DNA of 56,861 bases. It comes from Actinotignum sanguinis (GTDB lineage: Bacteria; Actinomycetota; Actinomycetes; Actinomycetales; Actinomycetaceae). Below the pieces are notes generated by a model that worked only from the letters and a program-made list of their open reading frames with translations, was not told the DNA's origin and searched no databases. The DNA lies in the NCBI RefSeq assembly GCF_003957255.1, contig NZ_QDIE01000011.1, positions 1 through 56,861 of the forward strand. The letters are read 5' to 3'. Positions 19,014 to 29,095 of the stretch are shown here, piece after piece (within the stretch, counting starts at the first letter, position 1; each line of letters begins with the position of its first letter). The position numbers and the translations under genes are program-made.

Positions 19014-20363
19014 CTACTTCACCCCGGCAGCTGCCTTCTCAGTATTCCACTGGGTGACGAAGTAGTCCTTCACCTGATCCCAGCTTTCCTTACCGACCGC
19101 ATACTGGCTGAGGTGCTGCCCCAGCCCGTTCTTGAAGTCCATAGAAGGTGCCACCTGGAAGTCCCAGGCCACGTTGTAGTGTTCGGTATCCTTCATGTAC
19201 TTGATGACTTCCTTACCGAGCGGGTCGGTGGGCGAGAGACTCGCGTATTCCTTGAAGGGGGCAATGAAGCCGAGGTCCTCCGCGCAGAGCTTGGCGCCGG
19301 TCGGATCGTTGAGCATCCAGTTAAGGAAGTCCATCGAGGCCTTCTTATCGGCATCCGAGGCCTTGTTATTGATGGTCAGGTAGGCTTCGGTCCCCACCGA
19401 GATGCCGGCCTTTTCTTCACCCTTAACGCCCATGTAAATAGGCAGGAAGTGAATATCTTCCGACTTGACGGTATTGCCATCCACGCCATCGATCTGGGAC
19501 CAGGCCCAGTTACCGTTCTGCACGAAAGCCACCTGGCCCAGCGCGAATTCCGCCATGGAATCGGTAACCGCCTTCGCGGTGGTTTGCGAGGGTTCCACCG
19601 TGGAATCAGTGAGGTAGAGATCGAAGATCTTCTTCATATTATCCAGGTAGGTACCTTCGATGCTCCCGGTGTCCTGCACGCCCTTATCCCGCAGCTCGTA
19701 GAAGAGCGGCCAGTTCATGAGGTGGGTCTGCCAGCGCCAGTCCTCATTCGGGGACAGCGAAGTGACCGCGAAGGCGCCCTTAATACCGAGCTCATCCTTC
19801 TTGGCCTGCATATCATCCGCGACTTCCTTGAGCTTGTCGAAGTTCTTGATTTCATCCACGGACTTAGCCTTGGCGCCCGGCAGCGCAAAGTACTTCTGCA
19901 AAATAGCATCGTTGTAAATGATGCCGAAGCCTTCCACCGCGTGAGGGACGCCGTAAATCTTGCCGTCTTCACCCTTGAGGGCCATGTCCTTATCCGTCAT
20001 GGCTTCAATGAAGGGAGCATCGGAAATATCGCTGGCGTACTGCTTCCATTTGGCCAGGCCGATGGGGCCATCCACGCGGAAAATGGTGGGGCCATCCGCG
20101 CGGCCGAGCTCATTGGCGAGGGTGGGCTCATACGAGCCACCGGTCGCGGATACGATCTTGATATCCACCCCGGTTTGCTCATGGTATTTCTTCGCCAATT
20201 CTTGGAAGGCCTGGTCAGATTCGGGCTTGTAGTTGAGGTAGTATACCTTGCCGGCCCCACCGTCACTACCGCCACTATCGGAATTGGATACACAGCCACC
20301 CAATCCCGCGATGGCCACCAACCCAGCTGCGGCGAGAGCCGCGATTTTCTTCACTGAATGCAT
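19014..20363 (-). CDS. Sugar ABC transporter substrate-binding lipoprotein
   Basis: 449 residues. Signal peptide MHSVKKIAALAAAGLVAIAG with lipobox LGGC, then a Ser/Gly/Asp linker and a MalE-like (SBP_bac_1) fold: YYLNYKPESDQAFQELAKKY, EPTLANELGRADGPTIFRVD, GKIYGVPHAVEGFGIIYN, FVQNGNWAWSQID, GISVGTEAYLTINN, DKKASMDFLNWML. It delivers a sugar, probably an alpha-glucoside or maltodextrin given the GH13 enzyme upstream, to the two permeases. AGGAG precedes the ATG; the longer frame at 20396 lacks a signal-like start. A perfect inverted repeat about 80 bases upstream is the likely control site. Confidence 0.9.
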   Translation of the reverse strand: MHSVKKIAALAAAGLVAIAGLGGCVSNSDSGGSDGGAGKVYYLNYKPESDQAFQELAKKYHEQTGVDIKIVSATGGSYEPTLANELGRADGPTIFRVDGPIGLAKWKQYASDISDAPFIEAMTDKDMALKGEDGKIYGVPHAVEGFGIIYNDAILQKYFALPGAKAKSVDEIKNFDKLKEVADDMQAKKDELGIKGAFAVTSLSPNEDWRWQTHLMNWPLFYELRDKGVQDTGSIEGTYLDNMKKIFDLYLTDSTVEPSQTTAKAVTDSMAEFALGQVAFVQNGNWAWSQIDGVDGNTVKSEDIHFLPIYMGVKGEEKAGISVGTEAYLTINNKASDADKKASMDFLNWMLNDPTGAKLCAEDLGFIAPFKEYASLSPTDPLGKEVIKYMKDTEHYNVAWDFQVAPSMDFKNGLGQHLSQYAVGKESWDQVKDYFVTQWNTEKAAAGVK

Positions 20364-20443
20364 CGTTACGTCTCCTATGATCGTCAATGCCAGCAAGAAA
20401 GCCGTAACCGCGACAGCACCGTAGCGCCCGGCTCCCTTACCTG

Positions 20444-20468
20444 TGTGGTGGTACTAGTTTACACCACA
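20444..20468 (-). promoter_or_regulatory. Operator candidate upstream of the sugar-binding-protein gene
   Basis: TGTGGTG, 11 bases, CACCACA: perfect 7-bp arms overlapping a minus-strand TAAACT that could be the -10. Consistent with a LacI-family or other sugar-responsive repressor; none is encoded in the window. A second palindrome, GTCCT-AC-AGGAC (20485-20496), lies just upstream. Confidence 0.5.
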
Positions 20469-20577
20469 GTGTGACTTATCTCGCGTCCTACAGGACTAAT
20501 TTATTATCACCTTCTTGCATGCTTCCGGCGTTGCGGCGTCATCGCCCGTTTCAGCGACGACGCCGCCAACCGCGCTA

Positions 20578-22347
20578 TCAGCACCCCTCCTCGGTATCTG
20601 TGCTGAAAGGCACCAGGTAGACCGTGGCATCCGGCGGGAGCACACCTTCTTCCTCCAGGGGTGCGGAGCTGAGAAGCACAGCCCAGCCTTCGGGTAAGGG
20701 TAGGGGCTCGGCAAAAGCCGTCATGACCAAGAGGTCCCCGCGGGAGGTGGCGGCGGCGTCGCCCGCAAAATTGACGAGCGCGATGCCGCTGCCGGCATAC
20801 TCGGGAGCGCGGCGCAATCCGCCCAAGCCCAGGTCGTAACGGGCTCGCAGGTGCAGTAGCTTCGTGTAATAGGCGAGCGCAGATTCCGGATCCGCTTCCT
20901 GGGTGTCGACCGCGAAACGGCCCCAGTCCGCAGGTTGGGGCAGCCAGCTTTCCCCATCGGGGGAGAATCCGAAGGCCGGGGCATCCGCGCGCCACGGGAT
21001 GGGTACCCGGCAGCCGTCGCGCCCCAGTTCCTCACCTCCGGTGCGCGCGAAGGTGGGATCTTCGCGCGATTCGGGCGGCAACTGGGTGGCTTCGGGCAGT
21101 TCGAGTTCTTCGCCCTGGTAGAGGTAGTAGGAGCCGGGCAGTGCCGCGGTGAGGGTGTGCCAGGCCCGCGCCCGGCGCGCCCCCACTGCCGCATCGGGCT
21201 GCGGGTCATCCGGGCCGATGCCGCTCGGGCCGTTCCCGCACCAACCGGTGGTCACGCCCGCCAGGCCCAGGCGCGAGGTGGCACGCAAGGTATCGTGATT
21301 GGAAAGTACCCAGGTGGTAGGGGCGCCCACGGCGTCGGTGGCGCGCAGCGAGGATTCGATCAGCGCATTAATACGATCCGCGCGCCAGGGGGCGGAGAGG
21401 TACTCAAAGTTGAAAGCCTGCTGCATTTCATCGCTGCGCACGTAACGAGCCAGGTCTTCCTCGGTGTCCACCCAGGCTTCAGCCACCATCATGCGGTCGC
21501 GCCCGTATTCATCCAGAATTCCGCGCCATTCGCGGTAAATATCATGGACGGCGGGCTGGTTGGCCATGGGCGCGGGCGGCACGCTCACGTCCGGGTTGTA
21601 GCGCACCTCCTCCACTTTGTAGGGCCAGTCCGGGAGAGCTGGGTCTTTGGCCAGGCCGTGGGCCACATCCACCCGCAGGCCATCCACACCACGATCCATC
21701 CAGAAACGAATGGTGTGAGCGAATTCATCATGAATAGCCGGGCTTTCCCAGTTGACATCCGGCTGGGAGCGGTCAAACAAATGCAGGTACCAGGTTTCTT
21801 CCGTTTCCTGCGGAGTGCCTTTCACCCAGGGGATGTCCTTGACCTGGGACCAGGCCGGGCCACCGAAGGAGGAAAGCCAATCCGTGGGCGGCTCGCTCCC
21901 ATCTTCCCCACGCCCGGGGCGGAACCAGAAATTATCGCGCTGCGGGGCACCCGCGCCGGCCAGCACCGCTTCCCGGAAAAGCTTGTGATCCCAGGAGGTA
22001 TGATTCGGGACGATATCCACAATGACTTTCATGCTGTGCGCGTGGGCGGTCTCGATGAGCCGCTCGGCATCCGCGAGGGTGCCGAAGCGCGGGTCGACAT
22101 CGCGACAATCGGCCACGTCGTAGCCGGCGTCGAATTGCGGGGAAACATAGAAAGGCGAAAGCCACACCGCATCCACCCCGAGCTTCTCCAAATAATCGAA
22201 TTTTTCGGTGATGCCGGGCAGGGTGCCGAGCGGCCCGCCGCTCGACGCGTAGGAACGCGGATAAATCTGGTAAATAACGGCATCGCGCCACCACTGGTCG
22301 CGCTGCTGGGGCGGGTGGATAACAGTGCCGGGGTGTTGTGCTGTCAC
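20578..22347 (-). CDS. GH13 alpha-glucosidase
   Basis: 589 residues from a GTG preceded by GAAGAGG. Opening QWWRDAVIYQIYPRSYASS, then the four GH13 regions: DIVPNHTSW (I), GLRVDVAHG (II, nucleophile Asp), VAEAW (III, acid/base Glu) and VLSNHDT (IV, transition-state Asp). This is the oligo-1,6-glucosidase/alpha-glucosidase subgroup, hydrolysing alpha-glucosides such as maltose or isomaltose in the cytoplasm; no signal peptide. The gene lies just upstream of the sugar transporter on the same strand. The longer open frame back to 22545 is low-complexity and unconserved. Confidence 0.92.
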   Translation of the reverse strand: MTAQHPGTVIHPPQQRDQWWRDAVIYQIYPRSYASSGGPLGTLPGITEKFDYLEKLGVDAVWLSPFYVSPQFDAGYDVADCRDVDPRFGTLADAERLIETAHAHSMKVIVDIVPNHTSWDHKLFREAVLAGAGAPQRDNFWFRPGRGEDGSEPPTDWLSSFGGPAWSQVKDIPWVKGTPQETEETWYLHLFDRSQPDVNWESPAIHDEFAHTIRFWMDRGVDGLRVDVAHGLAKDPALPDWPYKVEEVRYNPDVSVPPAPMANQPAVHDIYREWRGILDEYGRDRMMVAEAWVDTEEDLARYVRSDEMQQAFNFEYLSAPWRADRINALIESSLRATDAVGAPTTWVLSNHDTLRATSRLGLAGVTTGWCGNGPSGIGPDDPQPDAAVGARRARAWHTLTAALPGSYYLYQGEELELPEATQLPPESREDPTFARTGGEELGRDGCRVPIPWRADAPAFGFSPDGESWLPQPADWGRFAVDTQEADPESALAYYTKLLHLRARYDLGLGGLRRAPEYAGSGIALVNFAGDAAATSRGDLLVMTAFAEPLPLPEGWAVLLSSAPLEEEGVLPPDATVYLVPFSTDTEEGC

Positions 22348-22441
22348 GATCAACCTCTTCGTTGCCGGGAACGGAGCCGGTGCCGGTTGGCACCGCACTT
22401 CCAAGCTTACGTGATAGGTACGACGACGCCGACAGCTACAG

Positions 22442-23596
22442 CTACCCGAGCGCTCCGCCGGCGGCGCTGAGTTTGCGGCGGAATTCTTCCAGGTCCCGCG
22501 CCGGGCCGGCCGGGAGTTCACCGCCGTCTGCCGCAGCGGCTTCAAGTGCGCTAATGGCAGCCTGCCAGGCGGTGCGCGCAGCGGTCATATCCCGAGCTTC
22601 GGCATGGAGATCGCCGAGCAAGCCGCGGCAGTGGGCAGCGGAAAGTTGCTCACCCAAGCCCGCGTAGATAGCGGCAGCTTTCTCCATAGCGGGCACGCCC
22701 TGCGCGGGCGCTCCGTTTTTCGCCTGGGCCACCGCAACGTGATGCCAGGACATAGCGGCGACTTCCCAGGCGGCCCGCTCCCCGCCAGCCACATCTGCGC
22801 CAGGCTGCTGCGCGCCGGTGACTTCCCCGCCGGTAACTTCCCCGCCGGCCAGCTCCGCAGCGCGCGCCGCCACCTGCGCGAAATGCTCCGCGGCGGCCGG
22901 ATAGTCCCCGCTTCCGAGCACCGCGCGAGCCCGCCCGAAGGCACAATCAATCGCATTAAATTCCTGGCCGGGGAGCGCCGCGAAAGCCGCCTCCGCCACC
23001 CGGTAATCGCGCGCGGCCGCCGCGAATTGCCCGGCGTCCAAGCGCGCCGCGGCGAGGGTGGCCCGAATAGCCACCCGCCCCAGATCCACCTCCGGCAGCG
23101 CCCCCGCGGGCACCAGCGCAGCTTCCAAGGCCGCGATAGCCGCGGTGAGATCGCCGGCTTCCGCGTAGGAGATCCCGGCGTTATACAGCGCATTGGCCTG
23201 CTGAGCATCGTGCCCGCCCAGGGCTGCGTACACGCCGGCCGCCTCCCGCATGGCCTGAGCGGCTGCGGCGTCGTTAGCGCCGTCGTGCAAAAAATATCCG
23301 TATGTTTCCCAGGCGCGCGCGGCCCGCAAGGACGGCGGCGCAGCGCGATACGCCTCCACGGCACGGCGCGCGAGTTCCAGCGGGTTCTCCCCCAGCTGGC
23401 CGGTGGCCAGCGCCGCGAAATACAGGGCATCCGCGTCCGTGACCCGGGAGAAGAATTCCTCCGCAGCCCCGCCCGCGGCGCGACGCTCGGTTTCCCGCGC
23501 CTCCACGAAACGGGCGCGGGCTTCGCTTTCATTGTGGCGCTCAAGGGCGGCGAGCCCGGCGCGCAGCAGCTCGGTAACGGTGGCGTGCATAGACAT
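22442..23596 (-). CDS. TPR-repeat protein
   Basis: 384 residues, alanine-rich, almost wholly helical with repeated A-x3-G/A-x-A patterns typical of tetratricopeptide-like repeats: ALYFAALATGQLGENPLELARRAVEAY, ANALYNAGISYAEAGDLTAAIAALEAAL, CRGLLGDLHAEARDMTAARTAWQAA. No signal peptide or membrane segment. An in-protein duplication GGEVTGGEVTG lies near residue 255. It is 21 bases after another TPR gene and probably in one operon with it. Function unknown; similar proteins are scaffold or regulatory subunits. Confidence 0.7.
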   Translation of the reverse strand: MSMHATVTELLRAGLAALERHNESEARARFVEARETERRAAGGAAEEFFSRVTDADALYFAALATGQLGENPLELARRAVEAYRAAPPSLRAARAWETYGYFLHDGANDAAAAQAMREAAGVYAALGGHDAQQANALYNAGISYAEAGDLTAAIAALEAALVPAGALPEVDLGRVAIRATLAAARLDAGQFAAAARDYRVAEAAFAALPGQEFNAIDCAFGRARAVLGSGDYPAAAEHFAQVAARAAELAGGEVTGGEVTGAQQPGADVAGGERAAWEVAAMSWHHVAVAQAKNGAPAQGVPAMEKAAAIYAGLGEQLSAAHCRGLLGDLHAEARDMTAARTAWQAAISALEAAAADGGELPAGPARDLEEFRRKLSAAGGALG

Positions 23597-23617
23597 CGTT
23601 GAGATCGATGAGCCGGC

Positions 23618-24100
23618 CTAGATGGACCGGAGTTTTTGGAGGACTTCGATCTGGAGCTCCTGGGTATTCGGCGCGGTGCGGTAGGCCGAATACGCCTGGT
23701 TGTAAGAGATGCGGGCGGCGTCGAAATCGCCGGCTTCCTCGTTGATCTCCCCGATATGCCAGAAGCAATTGCCCATGCTGACCGCGGCGTCACCGTTTTC
23801 CGGGAACTGTTGGAAAAGCGCGATCGCGCGGCCGAGCCGGTCCGCGGCCTCATCCATCTCCCCGATGGCCTTGAGGGAAATCCCGAGCTGGCCGTTGGCG
23901 ACAGCACGCTCAAGATAGAGCTCCGGATCCCGCTCGAAAGTATCCGCGGCCTTCCGGTAGAGCTCCGCGGCTTGCTTGAGATTGCCGGCACTAAAAGCCT
24001 GCTGGGCATCGTTGAAATAGGCAAGGCCCGCACGCTTGCCCTCGTGCGGATCGCGGGCGGCAGGCTCCGGATGCGCGGGAGTGACTGGTGATTGCGTCAT
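23618..24100 (-). CDS. Small TPR-repeat protein
   Basis: 160 residues with three to four recognisable TPRs: AGLAYFNDAQQAFSAGNLKQAAELYRKAADTF, ANGQLGISLKAIGEMDEAADRLGRAIALF, SMGNCFWHIGEINEEAGDFDAARISYNQAY. Cytoplasmic. AAGAAAGAAG-like purine tract before ATG. First gene of a two-gene unit with the larger TPR protein downstream. No known function. Confidence 0.75.
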   Translation of the reverse strand: MTQSPVTPAHPEPAARDPHEGKRAGLAYFNDAQQAFSAGNLKQAAELYRKAADTFERDPELYLERAVANGQLGISLKAIGEMDEAADRLGRAIALFQQFPENGDAAVSMGNCFWHIGEINEEAGDFDAARISYNQAYSAYRTAPNTQELQIEVLQKLRSI

Positions 24101-24283
24101 GTGCGGGCTTCTTTCTTACTTGTTCGGTTACGTGAGAGCGGCCGCCGGCACGAGGCCGTGGCCTGGACCACTGACCATTCTATTCCTTGTGAGCGGAAAC
24201 ACAAACTCGAGTGCCGCCGCGACGCGCGGGCAGGCACGCGAAAGGCGGGAGGCCGGGCGCTTATCGCGCTCAGCACTCCCGCC

Positions 24284-24340
24284 CCGTCGCTACCTTTCGT
24301 TATTGATCGCTACCCGTCGTTATCTGTCGCGACGTAGCAG
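24284..24340. repeat. Short 20-bp tandem repeat in the TPR/adhesin gap
   Basis: CGCTACCTTTCGTTATTGAT is followed directly by CGCTACCCGTCGTTATCTGT. The rest of the 258-bp gap (24101-24358) shows nothing recognisable. Confidence 0.5.
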
Positions 24341-24358
24341 CGGATCCACCGCGGTGGA

Positions 24359-27300
24359 TTATTCTCCACGACGGCGCAGCGCCAGCACCCCGCCAGCCAG
24401 CAGGGCAAGGACCGCTCCCGCGGCTCCCAACACATCGGCACCGGTGCGCGGCAGGCGCGGACCGGGGCCAGCCGGTGCGGGCGACGCCGGAGTCACGCTC
24501 GGATTGCCGCTCGCGCTCAGCGTCGGGTTCGCACTCGGGGTCGACGACGCCGCCGGCCCGTCCGTGCTCGCGCTGGGCTGGGGCGCGGGCGCCGTGGTGC
24601 TCGCCGTGGGCACCGGGGCGCTCGGAACCGGAGACGTCGGCGCGGGCGTGGTAGGCGCGGGAACCGTCGGTTCCGAAGTTGTGGGCGCAGGCGCCGTCGG
24701 CTCGGGTGCCGGCACGGTTGTCGTCGCGGTCGGCTCCGGCGTTGTCGGCTCCGGTTGCGGTGCGGGTGCCGTGGTTGTGGGCACAGGATCCGGAGTCCGC
24801 GAAGGTTCCGGTGCTACCCGATCCCCCGTCGGCTGCGGCGCGGGAGTTGTGGGCGCCGGAGTTGTGGGTTCAGGCATCGTGGGCTCGGGTGCCGGCGGGA
24901 CCGGCGGCTCCGGCGGAACCGGAGGCTGCGGCGGCACGGGCGGGACCGGCGCCACGTAGTGGAAGCCGAAATCGGCATCCAGCACATCCGCGGTGCTCAG
25001 GGTAATCTCCCCGGAGCTGGCCTTCTCCTTATCGCCCAACCCTTCCCGAACATGGGTAGTTTCCCAAGTTCCCTCGCGCTTCGGAAGGGTAGCGCGGTCA
25101 ACCACAACCGAGTACGTGCCAGGTTCCAGGCCGCGCACAAGGTACTTACCGCTGGCGTCCGTCGTCGTCGTAATAAATGGTTCCGTATCACCGGGGCGGA
25201 ACACCTTCACGGTGACGCCCGCCAGGCCCGATTCGCCCGGATCGTCCACGCCGTTGTTATTGGCGTCCTCCCAGATGCGATCACCCAGATCCACACCCAC
25301 GGTCAGGCACGCATTCGCCTGCGCGCCCGCGAACTTCGCGCCCTTCGAATCGAGGCGATCCGCGGCCGGGGTGAGGGCCTCATTGCACACCTGCTGGGAA
25401 CGCGCGGTCTCATCGACCACCGCGAACAGGTGCAGCACTTCTTCGCTGCCCGGGGCGATCCCGCGTTCGTGCGTGAAGCGCAGGTAGGCATCATCGGTGG
25501 CGTTCGGGTCCGCGCCCTCCACCGGGTCACCGGTGCTCGGGTCGATCACGTCGGTCACCGTGTCATTTACGCGCCACGTGCCGGTGGCGGCGTCATACAC
25601 GCCGTTCGTGCTCCAGTAGCCCACGTACGTGACGCCCTTGGGGAGCATATCCGTGATTTCCACGCCGGTCGCGAAGCCGGGGCCGGCATTCTTGGCGCGC
25701 ACCACATATTCCACCACGGAGCCGGTGGCCCAGCGGTCAGTTTCGTTCTTCTTCTCAAGATCAGCCAGCGCCACGCCCTCGGCCAGGCCGGCGTGCGCGG
25801 GATCAGCGGTGGCCTTCTCGCTCAGTACGCTGAGATCAGCCGATTTCGCGTGGATATTTTCCTTGGTGAGGTCCAGGTCGAAAGGCATGGTCAGCCCGAC
25901 CTTCGCCGGCTCGGTCGGCATGACCGGTGCGCCGGTTTCAGCATTCTTGCCGGTCACCGCGTAGCTATTCCAGGCGATGCCGCGGGCGGCCGCCGGGGCC
26001 GTCACGTTAGCGCTAATCGTCCAGGTATCCGCACGGGTCAGCTTAGAATCCTCCGGGAATTCCACCCGGAAAGCACGCACCTGGGAGAAGTCCCCACCCA
26101 GCTCTTCGGCGGTCTTCCACGTACCGGTCTCACAATTCTGCGGGCCGGACTTCGGCGCACCACCCAGGGTGATGACCTCACCGCGGCACGGATTCACGGA
26201 GGTGGAGTAGAGCACCGAGGTGGGCTGCGGGGTGCCTTCCCCGAAGGTCAGCGGCCCGTTCAGGCGCGGGCGCCAGGTGGATTCGCGTTTATTCTCAGGG
26301 GTATTCGCCCCGCTCACGCCGTGGTCACCCGGGTAGGGCAGCACATCGTACACCACCACGCCAGAAACCCCGGTGTTACCGTTATTGACGAGGTCCAGCT
26401 TGAGTTCGGCCGCTGAAGAAGGCGAAACCGTCCCGTAATTCGGATTGGCTTGGAACTCGGTGTCGACGTCGCCCTTCACGTAATTCTTGCCCGCGAGCGC
26501 CGGCAAGCCCGCCACGTTGAACTTCGTGGAGGTGGTGCAGCCGCGCGCTTCGGGGCGGTTGAGTCCGTCGAGGTTATCGGTGAGTTTGCGGCTATCCGTG
26601 CGCGCCCACCAGTTGCGGATGCACTGGTTCGGGGCGGTGGCGGTGCCCAGGTTGGGGCGCTTGGCATCCGCGAGGATCATGTCATTGGTATTTTCCCCGG
26701 GCTCGGTGGCCGCGGTGATCTTCGCACCGAAGTAGAGCACCATCTCCGAGGAGTTGGAGCTGCTCTGGTCCCCGGTGCTGGGCGGGGCGAAGTAGTCGCC
26801 CGTGCCGTCTTCCGGCCAGGTGAAGCGCACCAGCTGGCGCTGCTTGCCGTCCACCGTTTTCATCTCGGTTTCCACCCGCATTTTGTCCAGCGGGAGGGAG
26901 GCCGGCCAGTTCGCGGAGGTGGTGACCTGCTGCTTGGGATCGTATTCCATGCCGGGGGCGAGCAGGTCCATAATCACCGGGTAGAACTTGGCGCCCTTAC
27001 CGGTGTAGAAGCCCAGCCCGAAGGTGTAGGTCTGGCCGGTTTGGAAGAGCTCACCGGGTTTGGTGTCGAGGTTGCCGACCATCTGGCCACCCAGGTGCGA
27101 GGTTTTCGACACCCCGTAGGTGGGGTAGCCGTCCACGATAGCGACCTGCGCCACGGATTCCCGCGTGGTGATATTCGCGGGCAGCTCCGGGGTGGGGTTG
27201 CCGGCAAAGTCAAGGGATTGCGCGGTCACGACGGCGCGATTTTCCAGCGTGGGAACCTCGTAGCGCGGGGCGTAGCTGTAGGTGGCACCATCGGGTGCGG

Positions 27301-28891
27301 TGGTGCCGTTATGCACATCAGCCGGGAAATCATCCGCTACGGTACCGCGGATGGCCAGCGTGATATCGCTACGTTCACCGTTCATCACGTCCGCGTCCAA
27401 GGCGATGGAGGTGATTTCCTCTCCCGCGGGAACGGTGAGCGGGAAATCGCGGGTGGTGGTGGGGTCGACGGCGACGCTGAGCTCCTTCCCACTCGTGGTG
27501 GTGTAGGTGACCTTGGCGGGGACCTTCTTGAGGAGCGGGCGCACCAGGCCGGCCGTGACATTACGCAGGGCCGGGGTGGCGCAAGCACCGGGAGCCTCCG
27601 GGGAAATATAGCGGCAGGGTAGGTTATCGGCCACGTGCATACGCAGCGGCACGTTCCCGGTATTGGACCAAGAAATATTCCAAACGGCTTCCCCGCCGCG
27701 CTGGGTCACGGCCTTATTGGCCGTTTTGCGGAAATTACCTTCGGCACGCAGGTTTTGGAGCTGGCGGGTCACGGAATCAGCGGCGGTGACGGGCGCGAGC
27801 TTGGGATCGAGCGGAGTGCCGGTGGCGTTGACGGTGTTGGTGGCGCTGGCACCTTCCGCGAAAGTACCGGTGGGGAAAACAACCGTCACGCGGTAATCGG
27901 CAACGGCGTGCACAATAGGCGAACCGGGAACCACCCAGGTGACGGTGCGGGTGGCCGGATCGTAGGTGCCGCCATCGGTGGCGCGCACAAATTCCGCACC
28001 TTCGGGAAGGGTATCAACCAGGCGAATTTCCGTTAGGCCCATGAGGCCGGGAACGCCGGTGCCCGGGTCCTTGAATTTATTTTCGTTGGTATTGAAGGCG
28101 CCTTCGTAACCTGCGGTGATGGTGTAGGTGTACTGACCACCGATAGCCGGGCGGGATTCGGGAGCGAATTTACGCACCGCAATGCTGGGCTTGGCGTGCA
28201 CCGGGGTGGCGAGTTCCACCGGATCGGCCACCTGGCCGTTGGTTTCCCCGGCCACCTTCGGGCGGATTGCTTCACCTTCGGGCCAGCGCAGATTCTCCGG
28301 GCGCACCTGCACCCGCATGGCGCCGGTGGTACCCACCGGCACGGTTCCCAGATTCCAGGTGTAGGTATCGCCCTCCCGCACCGGGAGCGCGGCCTGATCA
28401 TGGGAAGAATTAGTGGCAGTTACGTGGGTGAGCGGGAGCTTATCGGCATCCGAAACGGAATCGACCAAGCCCGGAATGGTCACGCTGAGAGTGGTGTTCT
28501 CGCATTGACCTTGCACGCCGGCGCAGGACCATTGCACGTCATAGCTGGCCAGGGCGCCGGATTGGACTCCGGCGGCTTTCTGATCTGCTGGTTCGGCCAC
28601 CGCGACTTCCAGGCGTGCCGACGAGGCCGCGTCCGCGGCCCGATCGGCGGTTTCGCCGGCCGCGTTGGTGTCGGTTCCGTTGGCAGCCGTGCTGCTGGTA
28701 GCCTCGCCGTTCGCGGTCGTTCCATTGGCAGCATCCGTTGCGACTCGCACGTTCGCGGCCATGGCCGGTGCGGTCAGCGGAATCGCTCCACCCACCGCGA
28801 CGACGGCGGCAATAAGAGCCGCCACCGCGCCCGTGATCAAGCGGTGCACCGCGACTCGCGAGCGCGTCGCTCCCGTTCGTAATTTTTGCAT
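24359..28891 (-). CDS. LPRTG-anchored surface protein with SdrD-B-like domain
   Basis: 1510 residues. Signal peptide (basic MQKLRTGATRSRVAVHR, hydrophobic core to about residue 45, APAMAA cleavage region). Residues about 90-1200 are large beta-rich modules, several of the DUF11/isopeptide Ig type (LRMHVADNLPCRY, VEYVVRAKNAGPGFATGVEITDMLPKGVTYVGYW). Residues about 1210-1310 form an SdrD/Cna-B domain (LGDRIWEDANNNGVDDPGESGLAGVTVKVF with Asp/Asn calcium-site residues). A Pro/Thr/Ala stalk (about 1312-1479) is followed by LPRTG, a hydrophobic helix and RRRGE. Sortase should attach it to peptidoglycan; probable adhesin. AAGGGA before ATG. Ligand unknown. Confidence 0.88.
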   Translation of the reverse strand: MQKLRTGATRSRVAVHRLITGAVAALIAAVVAVGGAIPLTAPAMAANVRVATDAANGTTANGEATSSTAANGTDTNAAGETADRAADAASSARLEVAVAEPADQKAAGVQSGALASYDVQWSCAGVQGQCENTTLSVTIPGLVDSVSDADKLPLTHVTATNSSHDQAALPVREGDTYTWNLGTVPVGTTGAMRVQVRPENLRWPEGEAIRPKVAGETNGQVADPVELATPVHAKPSIAVRKFAPESRPAIGGQYTYTITAGYEGAFNTNENKFKDPGTGVPGLMGLTEIRLVDTLPEGAEFVRATDGGTYDPATRTVTWVVPGSPIVHAVADYRVTVVFPTGTFAEGASATNTVNATGTPLDPKLAPVTAADSVTRQLQNLRAEGNFRKTANKAVTQRGGEAVWNISWSNTGNVPLRMHVADNLPCRYISPEAPGACATPALRNVTAGLVRPLLKKVPAKVTYTTTSGKELSVAVDPTTTRDFPLTVPAGEEITSIALDADVMNGERSDITLAIRGTVADDFPADVHNGTTAPDGATYSYAPRYEVPTLENRAVVTAQSLDFAGNPTPELPANITTRESVAQVAIVDGYPTYGVSKTSHLGGQMVGNLDTKPGELFQTGQTYTFGLGFYTGKGAKFYPVIMDLLAPGMEYDPKQQVTTSANWPASLPLDKMRVETEMKTVDGKQRQLVRFTWPEDGTGDYFAPPSTGDQSSSNSSEMVLYFGAKITAATEPGENTNDMILADAKRPNLGTATAPNQCIRNWWARTDSRKLTDNLDGLNRPEARGCTTSTKFNVAGLPALAGKNYVKGDVDTEFQANPNYGTVSPSSAAELKLDLVNNGNTGVSGVVVYDVLPYPGDHGVSGANTPENKRESTWRPRLNGPLTFGEGTPQPTSVLYSTSVNPCRGEVITLGGAPKSGPQNCETGTWKTAEELGGDFSQVRAFRVEFPEDSKLTRADTWTISANVTAPAAARGIAWNSYAVTGKNAETGAPVMPTEPAKVGLTMPFDLDLTKENIHAKSADLSVLSEKATADPAHAGLAEGVALADLEKKNETDRWATGSVVEYVVRAKNAGPGFATGVEITDMLPKGVTYVGYWSTNGVYDAATGTWRVNDTVTDVIDPSTGDPVEGADPNATDDAYLRFTHERGIAPGSEEVLHLFAVVDETARSQQVCNEALTPAADRLDSKGAKFAGAQANACLTVGVDLGDRIWEDANNNGVDDPGESGLAGVTVKVFRPGDTEPFITTTTDASGKYLVRGLEPGTYSVVVDRATLPKREGTWETTHVREGLGDKEKASSGEITLSTADVLDADFGFHYVAPVPPVPPQPPVPPEPPVPPAPEPTMPEPTTPAPTTPAPQPTGDRVAPEPSRTPDPVPTTTAPAPQPEPTTPEPTATTTVPAPEPTAPAPTTSEPTVPAPTTPAPTSPVPSAPVPTASTTAPAPQPSASTDGPAASSTPSANPTLSASGNPSVTPASPAPAGPGPRLPRTGADVLGAAGAVLALLAGGVLALRRRGE

Positions 28892-29095
28892 TCTTCGATC
28901 CCTTATTAGTTACCCGTTTTTACCGGATTCCACGCCCGGCAGCGCGGTGAGACGCCCCAAACACGTGGCTCAGCTGCGGAAACACCTTGATTTCTCGAGG
29001 CACTCCCGGCGCCCCGTGATTGTAAACCATTTGGAAGGTGTTCATGCACGACTTAAATAACTATGTGGTAAATCTTATCTTTCGTGGCAACTGTC

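Noticed and set aside
19113-20357. 414-codon plus-strand frame opposite the sugar-binding-protein gene
   Set aside because: No signal, motif or ribosome site; the opposite strand encodes a clear lipoprotein with SBP motifs.
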